Assembly (NCBI GenBank): GCA_022769825.1
Contig: JALEJI010000036.1
Span: 1-35,585 of the forward strand
Length of the DNA: 35,585 nucleotides
From: Prevotella sp.
GTDB lineage: Bacteria > Bacteroidota > Bacteroidia > Bacteroidales > Bacteroidaceae
Reading direction: 5' to 3'
The notes beneath the pieces are model-generated. The model was not told where the DNA came from, did not search any database, and saw nothing but the letters and a program-made list of their open reading frames with translations. A program made the translations under genes and the position numbers. Within the stretch, counting starts at the first letter, position 1; every line of letters begins with the position of its first letter. Shown piece by piece: positions 1-8,134 of the stretch.

Positions 1-362
1 AATGAGTTGAGCACCTTGCCATTGTCAGACAGGGTAATCTTGCCCTCGCGCTGGTCAAACGTGGTGTTCTTGTCAACCCAATAATAGATTAGGCCGTCGT
101 CCTCGCCCTCGTCAATGAAGAAGTGGAGCCATGAGGCGTCATCAGGATTCTCCAACGCCACTTTCCAAGCGCTGTTTGAACGCACGGTCACGGCCTTGCG
201 CTTTGCCTGTGTTATACCAGCCTTGCTCACGTTGATGGTGCCTTCTATGTTTTCAAAGGTAAGGTATGGATCGCCGACTGGGTCGTCATTGTCTTTGCAG
301 CCAGAGAAACCCAAAAGGCAAATGAGTGTCAATGCTGACAAAAATATATTCTTTATTTTCAT
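1..362 (-). CDS. BACON-like lipoprotein, 3' end cut by window edge
   Basis: About 120 residues are visible, starting at the ATG at 362 and running off the left edge in frame. The N-terminus is a lipoprotein signal (MKIKNIFLSALTLICLLGFSGC) with the lipobox cysteine at residue 22, followed by an Asp-rich linker. The next ~90 residues (a VTVRSNSAWKV segment, then WLHF, then an EGKITLSDNG strand) resemble a BACON beta-sandwich, a domain common on surface lipoproteins of Bacteroidota uptake loci. It lies 42 bp after the SusD stop on the same strand, so it is probably the next gene of the operon and may be a surface substrate-binding protein or an enzyme whose catalytic part lies outside the window. 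The domain call is by pattern and the full length is unknown. Confidence 0.75.
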   Translation of the reverse strand, partial: MKIKNIFLSALTLICLLGFSGCKDNDDPVGDPYLTFENIEGTINVSKAGITQAKRKAVTVRSNSAWKVALENPDDASWLHFFIDEGEDDGLIYYWVDKNTTFDQREGKITLSDNGKVLNS

Positions 363-404
363 AGTGTTTGTCTGTATGATAATGTTAAGTTGCGGCGGTT
401 ATTA

Positions 405-2015
405 TCACTGAGCGGCCTGTTTGCTCCACCACACGGGCAGTTTCATGTTGTTTTCGCCACCCATGCGCTTCAACGCCTCTTCCACGTGGTCGGCGTTTGT
501 TGCCACCGTGGTGTTGGGATAGCCCATGCGGGTAGGGAGGATGAAATCGTTAGGATCGGTGCCCGCGCCGATTGTCAGTTCTGGATATCCAGTGCGGCGA
601 TAGTCGTTCCAGCCTTCCATGCCAACCCAGAATGTGGCCAAGTATTTCTGGTCGAGGATGAGCTTGAGGTGATTCTCGTTGAGATCCCACGATGCGAGTT
701 GCGACTGCAGGAACTGGTTGATTTGGTCTTCAGTTATGTCATATTCCGCGGGTACTTGACCATTGCTGACGCTCGACTTGGCGAAAGCAGACCATTTCTC
801 CACGCTTGCTTTCACGGCTGCCTCGTAATACTCGCGAGCCTTCTCCTCGCCACCTCTTATCATGCCGCGCTGGGCTGCCTCGGCGAGAACGAACAATGCC
901 TCGTCGTAGCTCATGAGGAACTCGTCGGAGTTGTCGCGGCGCAAGGTGCCGAGGTTGAGCAATGCGGCTCCCTTGTCGTCGTTGCCCTGGTTCTCTATGA
1001 GTCCACCCGATACAGTGCCTTTCCAGTAGGTGTAGCTACCGCGCTTAGTTCCGATTATAGGCAGACGTGGGTCAACGTAGGTGTCTATCTTGGCATCGTC
1101 AGGATTCTTGACGACCATCATCTTTATCATCTGCTCGGTGAGACGCAAGCACTGGAAGTCGTTGTCGTTGTGCTCATTAGGGTCAAACTCTGAGTAATAA
1201 GGAGCTATGGCGCTATAATGAACCGTGGCGTTGTCGTCGTTGCTCTCGAATACAGGGTATGTGGCAGGGTTGTCAACGATCTGCTGTATCTTCTGCGCTA
1301 CGTTGAGGTTTGCCGTGCTGTCCACGATCGTATTGATGCGGTTTGTGAGCCTGCCGAGTACGCGGAGATACAGGGAGTTGTTGAACTTGCGCCACTTGGC
1401 CATGTCAAACTGGTACATGCCGTCCAATGCCGGTAAGCTCTTGTCCACGTAAGGGCTTTGCGCGTATGTCTCATTGGCTTTTTCCAAGTAAGAGCAAAGC
1501 TGGGTATAAACCTTTTCCTGAGAGTCGAACACCGGCTTCATGTTTCCTTCAGAAGCCTTGAACGCCTCAGTGAAAGGAATGTCGCCGAACATGTCGGTGA
1601 GGTTTTGCATGTACATCACGTACAGCGTCTTGGACACGGCTTGGATTGCAGGGTTGTTCTGCACCTCGGCAAGTCTGCCCATCTCGTTGCAGTCGCTGGC
1701 GTAGCGTGCTATGGAGTTCCATAGCGATGTCCAGTTGCTGTCGCCTATGCCGTAACGGTGCTGCGTTGTAGTGGTGTAGGCTGTGCCGGCAGTATGCTGT
1801 ATGAGCTCGTCGTTCCAGTTGTAACTTATGTAAGTTAAATAGTTTGTACCTCCATACAGAATCGGCTCAAACATGGCCGAGCAGTTGAGCTTGCCACTTT
1901 CCACCGTAATCTTGTTAGGGTTGGAATTGGTTGACTCGAAATTCTGCGTGCATCCCGCGAGAAGCAATGCTGACGCGGCGACGGGAAGCATATATTTTGT
2001 GAATCTTGTTTTCAT
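405..2015 (-). CDS. SusD/RagB-family outer-membrane lipoprotein
   Basis: Surface lipoprotein expected to cap the SusC transporter and bind its ligand. I chose the ATG at 2015 (536 aa): it starts a clean lipoprotein signal (MKTRFTKYMLPVAASALLLA then GC), whereas an upstream in-frame ATG at 2048 would add 11 residues lying inside the SusC gene. Typical segments of the SusD-like_2 type are present: FGDIPFTEAF near residue 145, YDEALFVLAEAAQRG near 370, FWVGMEGWNDYRRTGYP near 460 and a late RMGYP. The gap to the SusC stop is 4 bp, the usual arrangement. The ligand cannot be read from the sequence; the neighbouring GlpT-like and HAD genes suggest a phosphorylated compound. Confidence 0.95.
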   Translation of the reverse strand: MKTRFTKYMLPVAASALLLAGCTQNFESTNSNPNKITVESGKLNCSAMFEPILYGGTNYLTYISYNWNDELIQHTAGTAYTTTTQHRYGIGDSNWTSLWNSIARYASDCNEMGRLAEVQNNPAIQAVSKTLYVMYMQNLTDMFGDIPFTEAFKASEGNMKPVFDSQEKVYTQLCSYLEKANETYAQSPYVDKSLPALDGMYQFDMAKWRKFNNSLYLRVLGRLTNRINTIVDSTANLNVAQKIQQIVDNPATYPVFESNDDNATVHYSAIAPYYSEFDPNEHNDNDFQCLRLTEQMIKMMVVKNPDDAKIDTYVDPRLPIIGTKRGSYTYWKGTVSGGLIENQGNDDKGAALLNLGTLRRDNSDEFLMSYDEALFVLAEAAQRGMIRGGEEKAREYYEAAVKASVEKWSAFAKSSVSNGQVPAEYDITEDQINQFLQSQLASWDLNENHLKLILDQKYLATFWVGMEGWNDYRRTGYPELTIGAGTDPNDFILPTRMGYPNTTVATNADHVEEALKRMGGENNMKLPVWWSKQAAQ

Positions 2016-2019
2016 GGCT

Positions 2020-5000
2020 TTAGAAAGAAAGTTTAAGATTGAATCCATACTGGCGTGTCATCGGGTATGCAAGCGTCTCTATACCTGAGTATATCTCCGC
2101 GCCCGATACCATTGCAGTCTCTGGGTCATACTGTGGGAACGGTGTGATGCAGAAGAGGTTTGTGGCGTAAACGCCAAAGCTTGCGCTTTCCAAGAAATGG
2201 GTCTTCTTGCAGATGACCCTTGGAAGGCTGTAGTCGACACGCAGCTGCTTGAACTTGATGAAGTTAGTGGAGAACGTGTTTTCCTCGGCGTTGTCGCGCA
2301 CCCATACATAAGTGTTGTAATAGTTGAGCACGGATGTCATCACGGTCTTGTTCTTCGTATAGGTAATGGTGCCGTCGGCGGCCTTGTGCTCCTGTACGCC
2401 ATCAACCACGAATCCGTCGTAGCGGCCCTTGAGCGAGTTCTTCAAGCGGCCCTGGTAGGAAAGCATGAAGTTGGTAGTGGAATAAGCGTGTCCGCCAACC
2501 TGTGCGGAGAAGTCCATTGATACCGTCACGTCCTTGATGCGGAAGTTCATGTTCAGACCGCCTGTCCATGTCGGGTTGACACGGCCGAGGTCTTTAAGCG
2601 GTGACGACTTAGGGCTCACGGGCAGACCGTTGCTGGTTATTATCTTGGCGCCGCTGCAGTCAACCTTGTTGCCGTCATCGTCGAGGTAGAAAGCGCCTTC
2701 CGGAGCGCGTGTGTAGCCTCTGCCGTAGAGGTGATACATCTCATGGCCTACGAATGAGTAGACATATACACGACCGCCGATGGTCGTACCGTTGTTGAGC
2801 TGGAAAGGTTGTCTTGGATCCCAATCGTCTTGCAATGCCTCAAGGGTGTTCCAGTTGCGGCTGGCGTTGGCGGAGATGTTCCACTCGAAGTTGCGAGTCT
2901 TCACAGGCGTGCCGCTGAGCGAGATCTCAACACCCTTGCTGCTTATCTTACCAGCGTTGATGGTATAGCCAGTGGCGCCAGTGATTTGGTCAGCTGCCAC
3001 GCTCACGATTTGGTTGGTCGTGTTTGTGGTATAGAGAGTGAAGTCGAAGCCAAGTCTACCACCGAACATCTTGCCTTCAATACCGCCTTCCCAGCTCTCC
3101 TCGTTCTCGGGTTTGATCTTCGAGTTAGGAATGGTGCGTGAGATGCGGTAGCCTCCGTAGTATGACGTGTTGTCATAATAGCGGTCCAAAGAATAAGGTG
3201 ACGTGTCGTTACCCACGTTAGCCCACGACGCTTTCAGCTTGAGCATGTCAATCCAAGGGGCTTTCTCCCTGAAGTTGAACACTTGGTCAAGAAGGACAGT
3301 GGCTGACACTGAAGGATAGTTGTATGAGTTGTGGCCCATGGCGAGAGTTGACGACCAGTCGTTACGGTCGGTGAACTCAAGATAATAGGTGTTGTCCCAC
3401 GAAAGGCCCATGATGCCATAGAAGGAGTTGACCTTCTTCTTTGAATGATAGCTGAACACGTCAGGGCTATATCCTGATGGCACGTTGTAGACGTTGTAAA
3501 CGCCGTCCACCTGCAGCTTGGTGAGGGTGATGCGGTCGTTGTAGTAACGATAGTCGTAGCTGTTGCCGCCGAAAGAGGCATTGAATCCGAGGCGGTCGCC
3601 CACGAACTTGTTGTTGGTGTATGAGAGCAGGAAGTCGTTGTTGAAACGATAAACATTGGTCGTTTGCTCACGATACATACCCTCCTGGAAGCCGTTGGTA
3701 TAGAATGGACGCTGCTGAGTTCTCCAAGTGTGGGTCATGTCCACAGCTGAGCGCAACTTGAGCTTGAGTCCCTTGAGCAGCGAGATAGTGGCCTGCATAT
3801 TGCCATACACACGGGTCTTGTTCATGGAGTTGAGCTCCTCGTATGCCGTGCGGTAAGGGTTGAACGAGTCGGTACCCTTGTACACCGTCATGCCGTTGTC
3901 TATGTTCTCCTTGGTGAACCTTCCGTTGAAATACTCATCTTTCCACTCGTTGATGGAGTTGGTGTTGTAACCGAAGCCGAGCTGGTACATTGGGCTGGCC
4001 GATGAGTAACCGCTTGCCGGCAGGTTTCCGCTTCGGCGGTTGGTGAAGTTGACGCGTGAGCTTATCTTGATGCGCTTGCTCACAGGAGAGTCGAATCCGA
4101 GAGACACGGCGTCGTCCACGTAGCCTGTGTTTGGCGTAATCCAGTTGTTGCGTGTGTCGGTGAAACTGATACGGCCAGAAGTGCCCTTGCCGTTGCCTCC
4201 GGTGATGGAGACGTTGTTGCGCAATGTAGAGCCAGTCTGGAAGAATCCCTTGTACCAGTCGTCCTTATACTCCCATGGAGTTGGGGTCCACATGCCGGTG
4301 TCCCAGTCGTAAGAATTATATTGATAGCGCATCTTGCCCTCGCCAAACTTCTCACCGAAGTTGTAGCGCGAGTAGTTTGAGCTGTAAGCCTTGCCGTCTG
4401 CCGACTTGTCGGCGTCCACGGTGTTGAAGACGAACGGGTTGAGGCCCATGTCAGCGCCAGCGCCATATTCCTTTTGGAAGTCTGGCCAATAGCTTGCCTT
4501 CTCGAAGACGAGCGAGGAGCTTACCGTGACGCCCCATTTCTTAGCGTTGCCACCGCCTTTCGTGGTGATGACGATAGCGCCGTTTCCTGCTGCCGAGCCA
4601 TAGAGGGCGGTAGCTGCGGCACCTTTCAGCACCGTCACCGACTCCACGTCGTCGGGGTTGATGTCTGCCGCGCCGTTACCGAAGTCCACAGGCGCGTCGT
4701 TGTTGCTATAAGTTGAACCGCTACCCGTTGCCACTGTTCCCGATTGGATTGGCACACCATCGACCACGAAGAGCGCACCGTTGTTGCCGTGGTTCAACGA
4801 GTGGTCACCACGAAGCGTGACACGCATCGTTCCCATTGGGCCTGTACCTGCCTGCGACATTGACAATCCGGCTACCTTGCCGTTCATTTGTTCCAGCCAG
4901 TTGCCGGACACACCTTTCGTGAGTTCCTTGTTGTCGAGCTTCGTCACCGAATAGCCCAGCGATTTCTCCTCACGCTTGATGCCAAGAGCCGTCACGACGA

Positions 5001-5328
5001 CCTCGTTAAGGTTCTTTGCCTCTGGCTTCATCACGATTTTGACGTTTGTCTTGCTACCCACTGAGAGGGTAGTGGTTTGGTAACCAAGATAGGAAACTGT
5101 TAGTTGCGGGTTCGCCCCATTAACAGTCAACGTGAAGTGTCCGTCCAAGTCGGTCACTGTTCCTGTCTTGGAACCTTTTTGCTGCACCGTTACGCCAACC
5201 ATTGGGGTTGATCCATCGGAGTCGAGCACACGGCCGGTCAGTTTCACGCTCTGTCCGAAAGCCGTCACCGAGGTGAGCATCGAAAGAGCCGTCACGGCAA
5301 TTTTCACGTGATGCTGTTTCATCTTCAT
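2020..5328 (-). CDS. SusC/RagA-family TonB-dependent outer-membrane transporter
   Basis: 1102 aa, full length for the family. An N-terminal signal peptide (cleavage near AFGQ, residues 23-26) is followed by a carboxypeptidase-regulatory-like beta-sandwich at about 28-112, the SusC linker NEVVVTALGIKREEKSLGYS, a plug domain with VDGVPIQ and VESVTVLKGAAATALYG, then a long barrel ending in the aromatic LKLSF terminus. It imports a ligand across the outer membrane using TonB energy together with the SusD partner just downstream. There is no sigma/anti-sigma signalling extension at the N-terminus. It starts 109 bp after the HAD phosphatase and is probably co-transcribed with it, though a -7 promoter motif also lies in that gap. 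Confidence 0.97.
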   Translation of the reverse strand: MKMKQHHVKIAVTALSMLTSVTAFGQSVKLTGRVLDSDGSTPMVGVTVQQKGSKTGTVTDLDGHFTLTVNGANPQLTVSYLGYQTTTLSVGSKTNVKIVMKPEAKNLNEVVVTALGIKREEKSLGYSVTKLDNKELTKGVSGNWLEQMNGKVAGLSMSQAGTGPMGTMRVTLRGDHSLNHGNNGALFVVDGVPIQSGTVATGSGSTYSNNDAPVDFGNGAADINPDDVESVTVLKGAAATALYGSAAGNGAIVITTKGGGNAKKWGVTVSSSLVFEKASYWPDFQKEYGAGADMGLNPFVFNTVDADKSADGKAYSSNYSRYNFGEKFGEGKMRYQYNSYDWDTGMWTPTPWEYKDDWYKGFFQTGSTLRNNVSITGGNGKGTSGRISFTDTRNNWITPNTGYVDDAVSLGFDSPVSKRIKISSRVNFTNRRSGNLPASGYSSASPMYQLGFGYNTNSINEWKDEYFNGRFTKENIDNGMTVYKGTDSFNPYRTAYEELNSMNKTRVYGNMQATISLLKGLKLKLRSAVDMTHTWRTQQRPFYTNGFQEGMYREQTTNVYRFNNDFLLSYTNNKFVGDRLGFNASFGGNSYDYRYYNDRITLTKLQVDGVYNVYNVPSGYSPDVFSYHSKKKVNSFYGIMGLSWDNTYYLEFTDRNDWSSTLAMGHNSYNYPSVSATVLLDQVFNFREKAPWIDMLKLKASWANVGNDTSPYSLDRYYDNTSYYGGYRISRTIPNSKIKPENEESWEGGIEGKMFGGRLGFDFTLYTTNTTNQIVSVAADQITGATGYTINAGKISSKGVEISLSGTPVKTRNFEWNISANASRNWNTLEALQDDWDPRQPFQLNNGTTIGGRVYVYSFVGHEMYHLYGRGYTRAPEGAFYLDDDGNKVDCSGAKIITSNGLPVSPKSSPLKDLGRVNPTWTGGLNMNFRIKDVTVSMDFSAQVGGHAYSTTNFMLSYQGRLKNSLKGRYDGFVVDGVQEHKAADGTITYTKNKTVMTSVLNYYNTYVWVRDNAEENTFSTNFIKFKQLRVDYSLPRVICKKTHFLESASFGVYATNLFCITPFPQYDPETAMVSGAEIYSGIETLAYPMTRQYGFNLKLSF

Positions 5329-5358
5329 AATTGATAGTTAAAGTTAATTATTTAGGTA

Positions 5359-5366
5359 CAAAATTA
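5359..5366 (-). promoter_or_regulatory. Candidate -7 element upstream of SusC
   Basis: The minus strand reads TAATTTTG, a match to the Bacteroidota -7 consensus TAnnTTTG, 31 bp upstream of the SusC start. A TTG on the same strand (5381-5383) is only 14 bases upstream of it, closer than the usual ~20, so the -33 part is weak. It may be an internal promoter giving extra SusC/SusD transcript. Confidence 0.4.
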
Positions 5367-5437
5367 TCTATAGCGGATTACAATAGCTTTTCGCTGCTGT
5401 TACAAGGTTGTTTCATTTTTGCCAACGCTGCCGTTTT

Positions 5438-6304
5438 TCAATGGCCGCGTGCCTCCTCGAGCAGCTCGCCAAGTTCCTTGATGCTTGCCGCCGTGAGGTC
5501 TGGCTGGCGCTCGTAAGTCTGCGACACCTCAAGCGTTGTCTCCCCCGACAGCACGAGCACGCCAAACGAGCCCGCGTTTTGCGCCGTTGCCACGTCGGTA
5601 TAGATGCGGTCGCCCACCATGGCTATCTCGTCGTCTTTAAGGCCATACTTGTCGCGTATGCACCATAACATGTTGGGGTTGGGCTTGCCTATCACCACGT
5701 CGGGTTGCCTCTTCGTGGCACCCTCTATTGCCTTGCACAACGAGCCGCAATCCACGAGGATGGTCTGCTGGTCGGTGGGGCATACCCAGTCGGGGTTGGT
5801 GGCGATGTAGGGGATGTCCTTGTGCGACGCCCACCATGCCGCGCGGCACAGGCGGCTGTAGGTGAGCGTAGTGTCGAAGGCGGCCACGAGCACGTCGGGG
5901 CGATCCTCAGGCGAGTCCTCGCACAGTTCGAAGCCTCCCTTCCTGAACTCTTCCTGCATGCTTGGCGTGCCAAGCGCGAAGATGCGCTTGGCCTGCGGAT
6001 AGTTTTGGTGGATGTAGTCGACGGTGGCTATCGACGACGTGTACATCTGCTCCGCAGTGGCCTCAATGCCGAGCTTGTGCAATTTCTCGAGATAATCGCC
6101 TGAGCTCTTTGTCGGGTTGTTGGTCAAGAACGAATAGCTGATGCCGAGCCTCCGCAGCGTCTCGAGGAAGTGTTGGGTATAAGGGAAGAGCGTGCTGCCA
6201 AGGTAGATGGTGCCGTCCATGTCGAGAGCCACGTGGCTGATTTTTGCCAACGCTTCCATCAGCTTGTCGTGCCCAAAGGGAGATAAGAACTTGTCGAACT
6301 TCAT
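5438..6304 (-). CDS. HAD-IIA (NagD-like) phosphatase
   Basis: 288 aa. HAD motifs are all present: DMDGT with nucleophile D28 and D30, motif II LTNNPT (T61), motif III GKPNP (K207), and motif IV GDRIYTD (D232, D237). A C2-type cap lies between motifs II and III and contains the ATNPD segment typical of the NagD/phosphoglycolate/pyridoxal phosphatase branch. It is cytoplasmic, with no signal peptide. It lies 46 bp after the GlpT-like transporter on the same strand, so a reasonable inference is that it dephosphorylates the imported organophosphate (for example glycerol-3-phosphate), releasing Pi that can feed the Pi antiporter. Exact substrates of this family cannot be read from sequence. Confidence 0.92.
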   Translation of the reverse strand: MKFDKFLSPFGHDKLMEALAKISHVALDMDGTIYLGSTLFPYTQHFLETLRRLGISYSFLTNNPTKSSGDYLEKLHKLGIEATAEQMYTSSIATVDYIHQNYPQAKRIFALGTPSMQEEFRKGGFELCEDSPEDRPDVLVAAFDTTLTYSRLCRAAWWASHKDIPYIATNPDWVCPTDQQTILVDCGSLCKAIEGATKRQPDVVIGKPNPNMLWCIRDKYGLKDDEIAMVGDRIYTDVATAQNAGSFGVLVLSGETTLEVSQTYERQPDLTAASIKELGELLEEARGH

Positions 6305-6350
6305 AGATTGTCTTTTTTTTATTTCATATACACAGTTATGTCACAGTTGT

Positions 6351-7838
6351 TTACTCTTCCTCATAGTTGATCTTTGAGGCGCGCTCATATCCGTCGCGTG
6401 GGGCTTTCCACATGGATATCAATATCAACATGCCGACGATGGCCACCACGATGATGGTCTCAAACACCCTTGTCCATCCGTAGATGTCGGCCACATATCC
6501 CACGAGCAGTCCAGAGAGTCCGGAGCCGATGTATCCGAGAATGCCGGCTATGCCGTTGGCTCTTGCCGAAGCCTCTTTCGTGGCTTGCTTGCCGAGCTCG
6601 ATGCCGATGAGCGCCTGTGGGCCGTACACGCAGAATCCCGCGCCAACGAGCACCGCCGCTGTGAGCGTAAGGCTCGCGTTGCCAGGCAAGCAGCGGAAGA
6701 TGAACATGAACAATGCCGCGCCTGCCATGCAAGCCACGCACATGTGGTGTCCCTTGCCCTTGAAGATGTGGTCCGTGGCCCAGCCTGCGAACAGCGTGCC
6801 GACGATGCCGGCGATCTCAAACGCGGCCACTGTCCAGCCAGCCTCGGAGATGTCGAGGCCGCGGCTCTCGGTGAGGAACTTCGGTCCCCAGTCGAGGATA
6901 CCCATTCTCACCACATACACGAAGAGGTTGGCAATGCAGAACGTCCACACCCAGCGGTTCTTCCAAACCATCTCCATCTCAAACTTCTTGCGGTCTTTCT
7001 TATTCTGCACGTCAATCTTTCCGAGCGACGTGCCGGGCAGGTCGGGCAGGCCAGCGTCCTTAGGCTCGTCGCGCAAGCCCATCAACACGAACACCGAGCC
7101 ACAGAGGGCGATGATGGCCGGAATCCAGAAGCACCATTTCCACGCGCCTATGTGTGCGGCGTAGTTGAGAGCCTGTGTCGAGGCGTCAGCCACGTTGTTG
7201 TTGGTCAGGTTCTCGGCTATCCTTGCCACCACGTCAGCGTTGGCACTCATGTCGGTGCCGAGCGAGCCCATGATGGTGCCGCACACTATCACGGCGAAGG
7301 CGGCGCCCACCGAGTGTGACGTGTTCCAGATAGACATCTTGGTGGCGAGCTCCGACGGATGAATCCAGTGGGGCAGGACGCGTGCGCACGGAGGATAGCC
7401 CATGCCTTGGCAATACTGGTTCAGGATGATGACGATACCCATGAAGAGGATGAGCATCGAGGTGAAGTCGGGGCCGCTTTCGGTTCCCGTGATGAGCGCG
7501 CTGATATTCACGCTGAAGCCAAAGGCGAAGTTGGCCATGGCACACAAGAACAAGCCCAAGGCCATCACTATGTGGCTCTTGACGCGGTCTACCACATAAC
7601 CATTGATGAAGCGCGACGTTCCGTATATGAGGGAGCCGAAAAACAATATCCAGCCGAAGCTCTTGTTGGAAATGCCATACTCACCGGTCAGGCCAGGCAT
7701 GGCAAGCGAGAAGTTCTTTCTCACGAAATAAAACATGGCGTAACCAAGCATCGACACCAAAATGGTGCGTGCCTGCCAATTGATGAATTTCTTGCGTTTC
7801 TGGCCCAAGCTGCCGTAGACGTCTTGTTGTGTGCTCAT
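6351..7838 (-). CDS. glpT: GlpT-like organophosphate:phosphate antiporter (MFS, OPA family)
   Basis: 495 aa with about 12 hydrophobic segments. The N-terminal segment FVRKNFSLAMPGL closely matches E. coli GlpT around its phosphate-binding Arg45 (here R40), and VVRMGILDWGPKFL matches the second binding arginine region (Arg269 in GlpT, here R311). GMGYPPCARVLPHWIH corresponds to the GlpT helix carrying His165 (here H157). These support organophosphate/Pi exchange; glycerol-3-phosphate is the best guess, but other OPA substrates such as hexose phosphates or phosphoglycerate are possible. It is the first gene of the minus-strand cluster, with its own promoter and a hairpin-bearing leader upstream. 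Pairing with SusC/SusD suggests a complete route from the outer membrane to the cytoplasm. Confidence 0.88.
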   Translation of the reverse strand: MSTQQDVYGSLGQKRKKFINWQARTILVSMLGYAMFYFVRKNFSLAMPGLTGEYGISNKSFGWILFFGSLIYGTSRFINGYVVDRVKSHIVMALGLFLCAMANFAFGFSVNISALITGTESGPDFTSMLILFMGIVIILNQYCQGMGYPPCARVLPHWIHPSELATKMSIWNTSHSVGAAFAVIVCGTIMGSLGTDMSANADVVARIAENLTNNNVADASTQALNYAAHIGAWKWCFWIPAIIALCGSVFVLMGLRDEPKDAGLPDLPGTSLGKIDVQNKKDRKKFEMEMVWKNRWVWTFCIANLFVYVVRMGILDWGPKFLTESRGLDISEAGWTVAAFEIAGIVGTLFAGWATDHIFKGKGHHMCVACMAGAALFMFIFRCLPGNASLTLTAAVLVGAGFCVYGPQALIGIELGKQATKEASARANGIAGILGYIGSGLSGLLVGYVADIYGWTRVFETIIVVAIVGMLILISMWKAPRDGYERASKINYEEE

Positions 7839-7877
7839 ATTAATTTTAGTTTTTTATCTTAAATAGTGCAGAATCAA

Positions 7878-7925
7878 AACATTAAACAAAAATCAACCAA
7901 TGATTGATTTTCGGTTTTTAATGTT
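7878..7925. repeat. Two-tier inverted repeat in the glpT-like leader
   Basis: An inner perfect 8-bp inverted repeat (AAAATCAA 7889-7896 and TTGATTTT 7904-7911, 7-nt loop) sits inside an outer perfect 9-bp one (AACATTAAA 7878-7886 and TTTAATGTT 7917-7925). It lies between the candidate promoter at 7943-7973 and the start codon at 7838, so it would be in the leader RNA of the transporter operon. It could be an RNA hairpin or a dyad operator. It is AT-rich. Confidence 0.6.
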
Positions 7926-7942
7926 AGTTCTTCAATCTGAAA

Positions 7943-7973
7943 CAAAATTAGCAAATGTTTTTGAACAATCAAA
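7943..7973 (-). promoter_or_regulatory. Promoter of the glpT-like/HAD/SusCD operon
   Basis: On the minus strand a -33 TTTG (7970-7973) is followed after 19 bases by a perfect -7 TAATTTTG (7943-7950). This is the best match to the Bacteroidota consensus in the window. Transcription would begin near 7936, giving a leader of about 100 nt before the ATG at 7838. Confidence 0.7.
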
Positions 7974-8078
7974 AATATTTGGCAATAAAATTGTTATTAT
8001 TTAATTTGCTTAACATAAAAATGGTTGCTTACTTTAATATTTATTGCGTCAAACTGACACTATTCCTATATATTTTGC

Positions 8079-8086
8079 TAACTTTG
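8079..8086 (+). promoter_or_regulatory. Candidate argS promoter (-7 element)
   Basis: TAACTTTG matches TAnnTTTG 48 bp before the chosen argS start. No good TTTG lies at the -33 distance. The rest of the 296-bp divergent gap between 7838 and 8135 is AT-rich and holds only this, the leftward promoter and the leader hairpin. Confidence 0.5.
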
Positions 8087-8134
8087 CAAATGATTAATAT
8101 ATATATGTGTAACATAAACAGACAAGATAAATCC

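Noticed and set aside
7955..8134. Open 60-codon extension upstream of argS
   Set aside because: It is AT-rich and hydrophobic, includes the promoter motif at 8079-8086, and is unlike the ArgS N-terminus. The ATG at 8135 is preferred.
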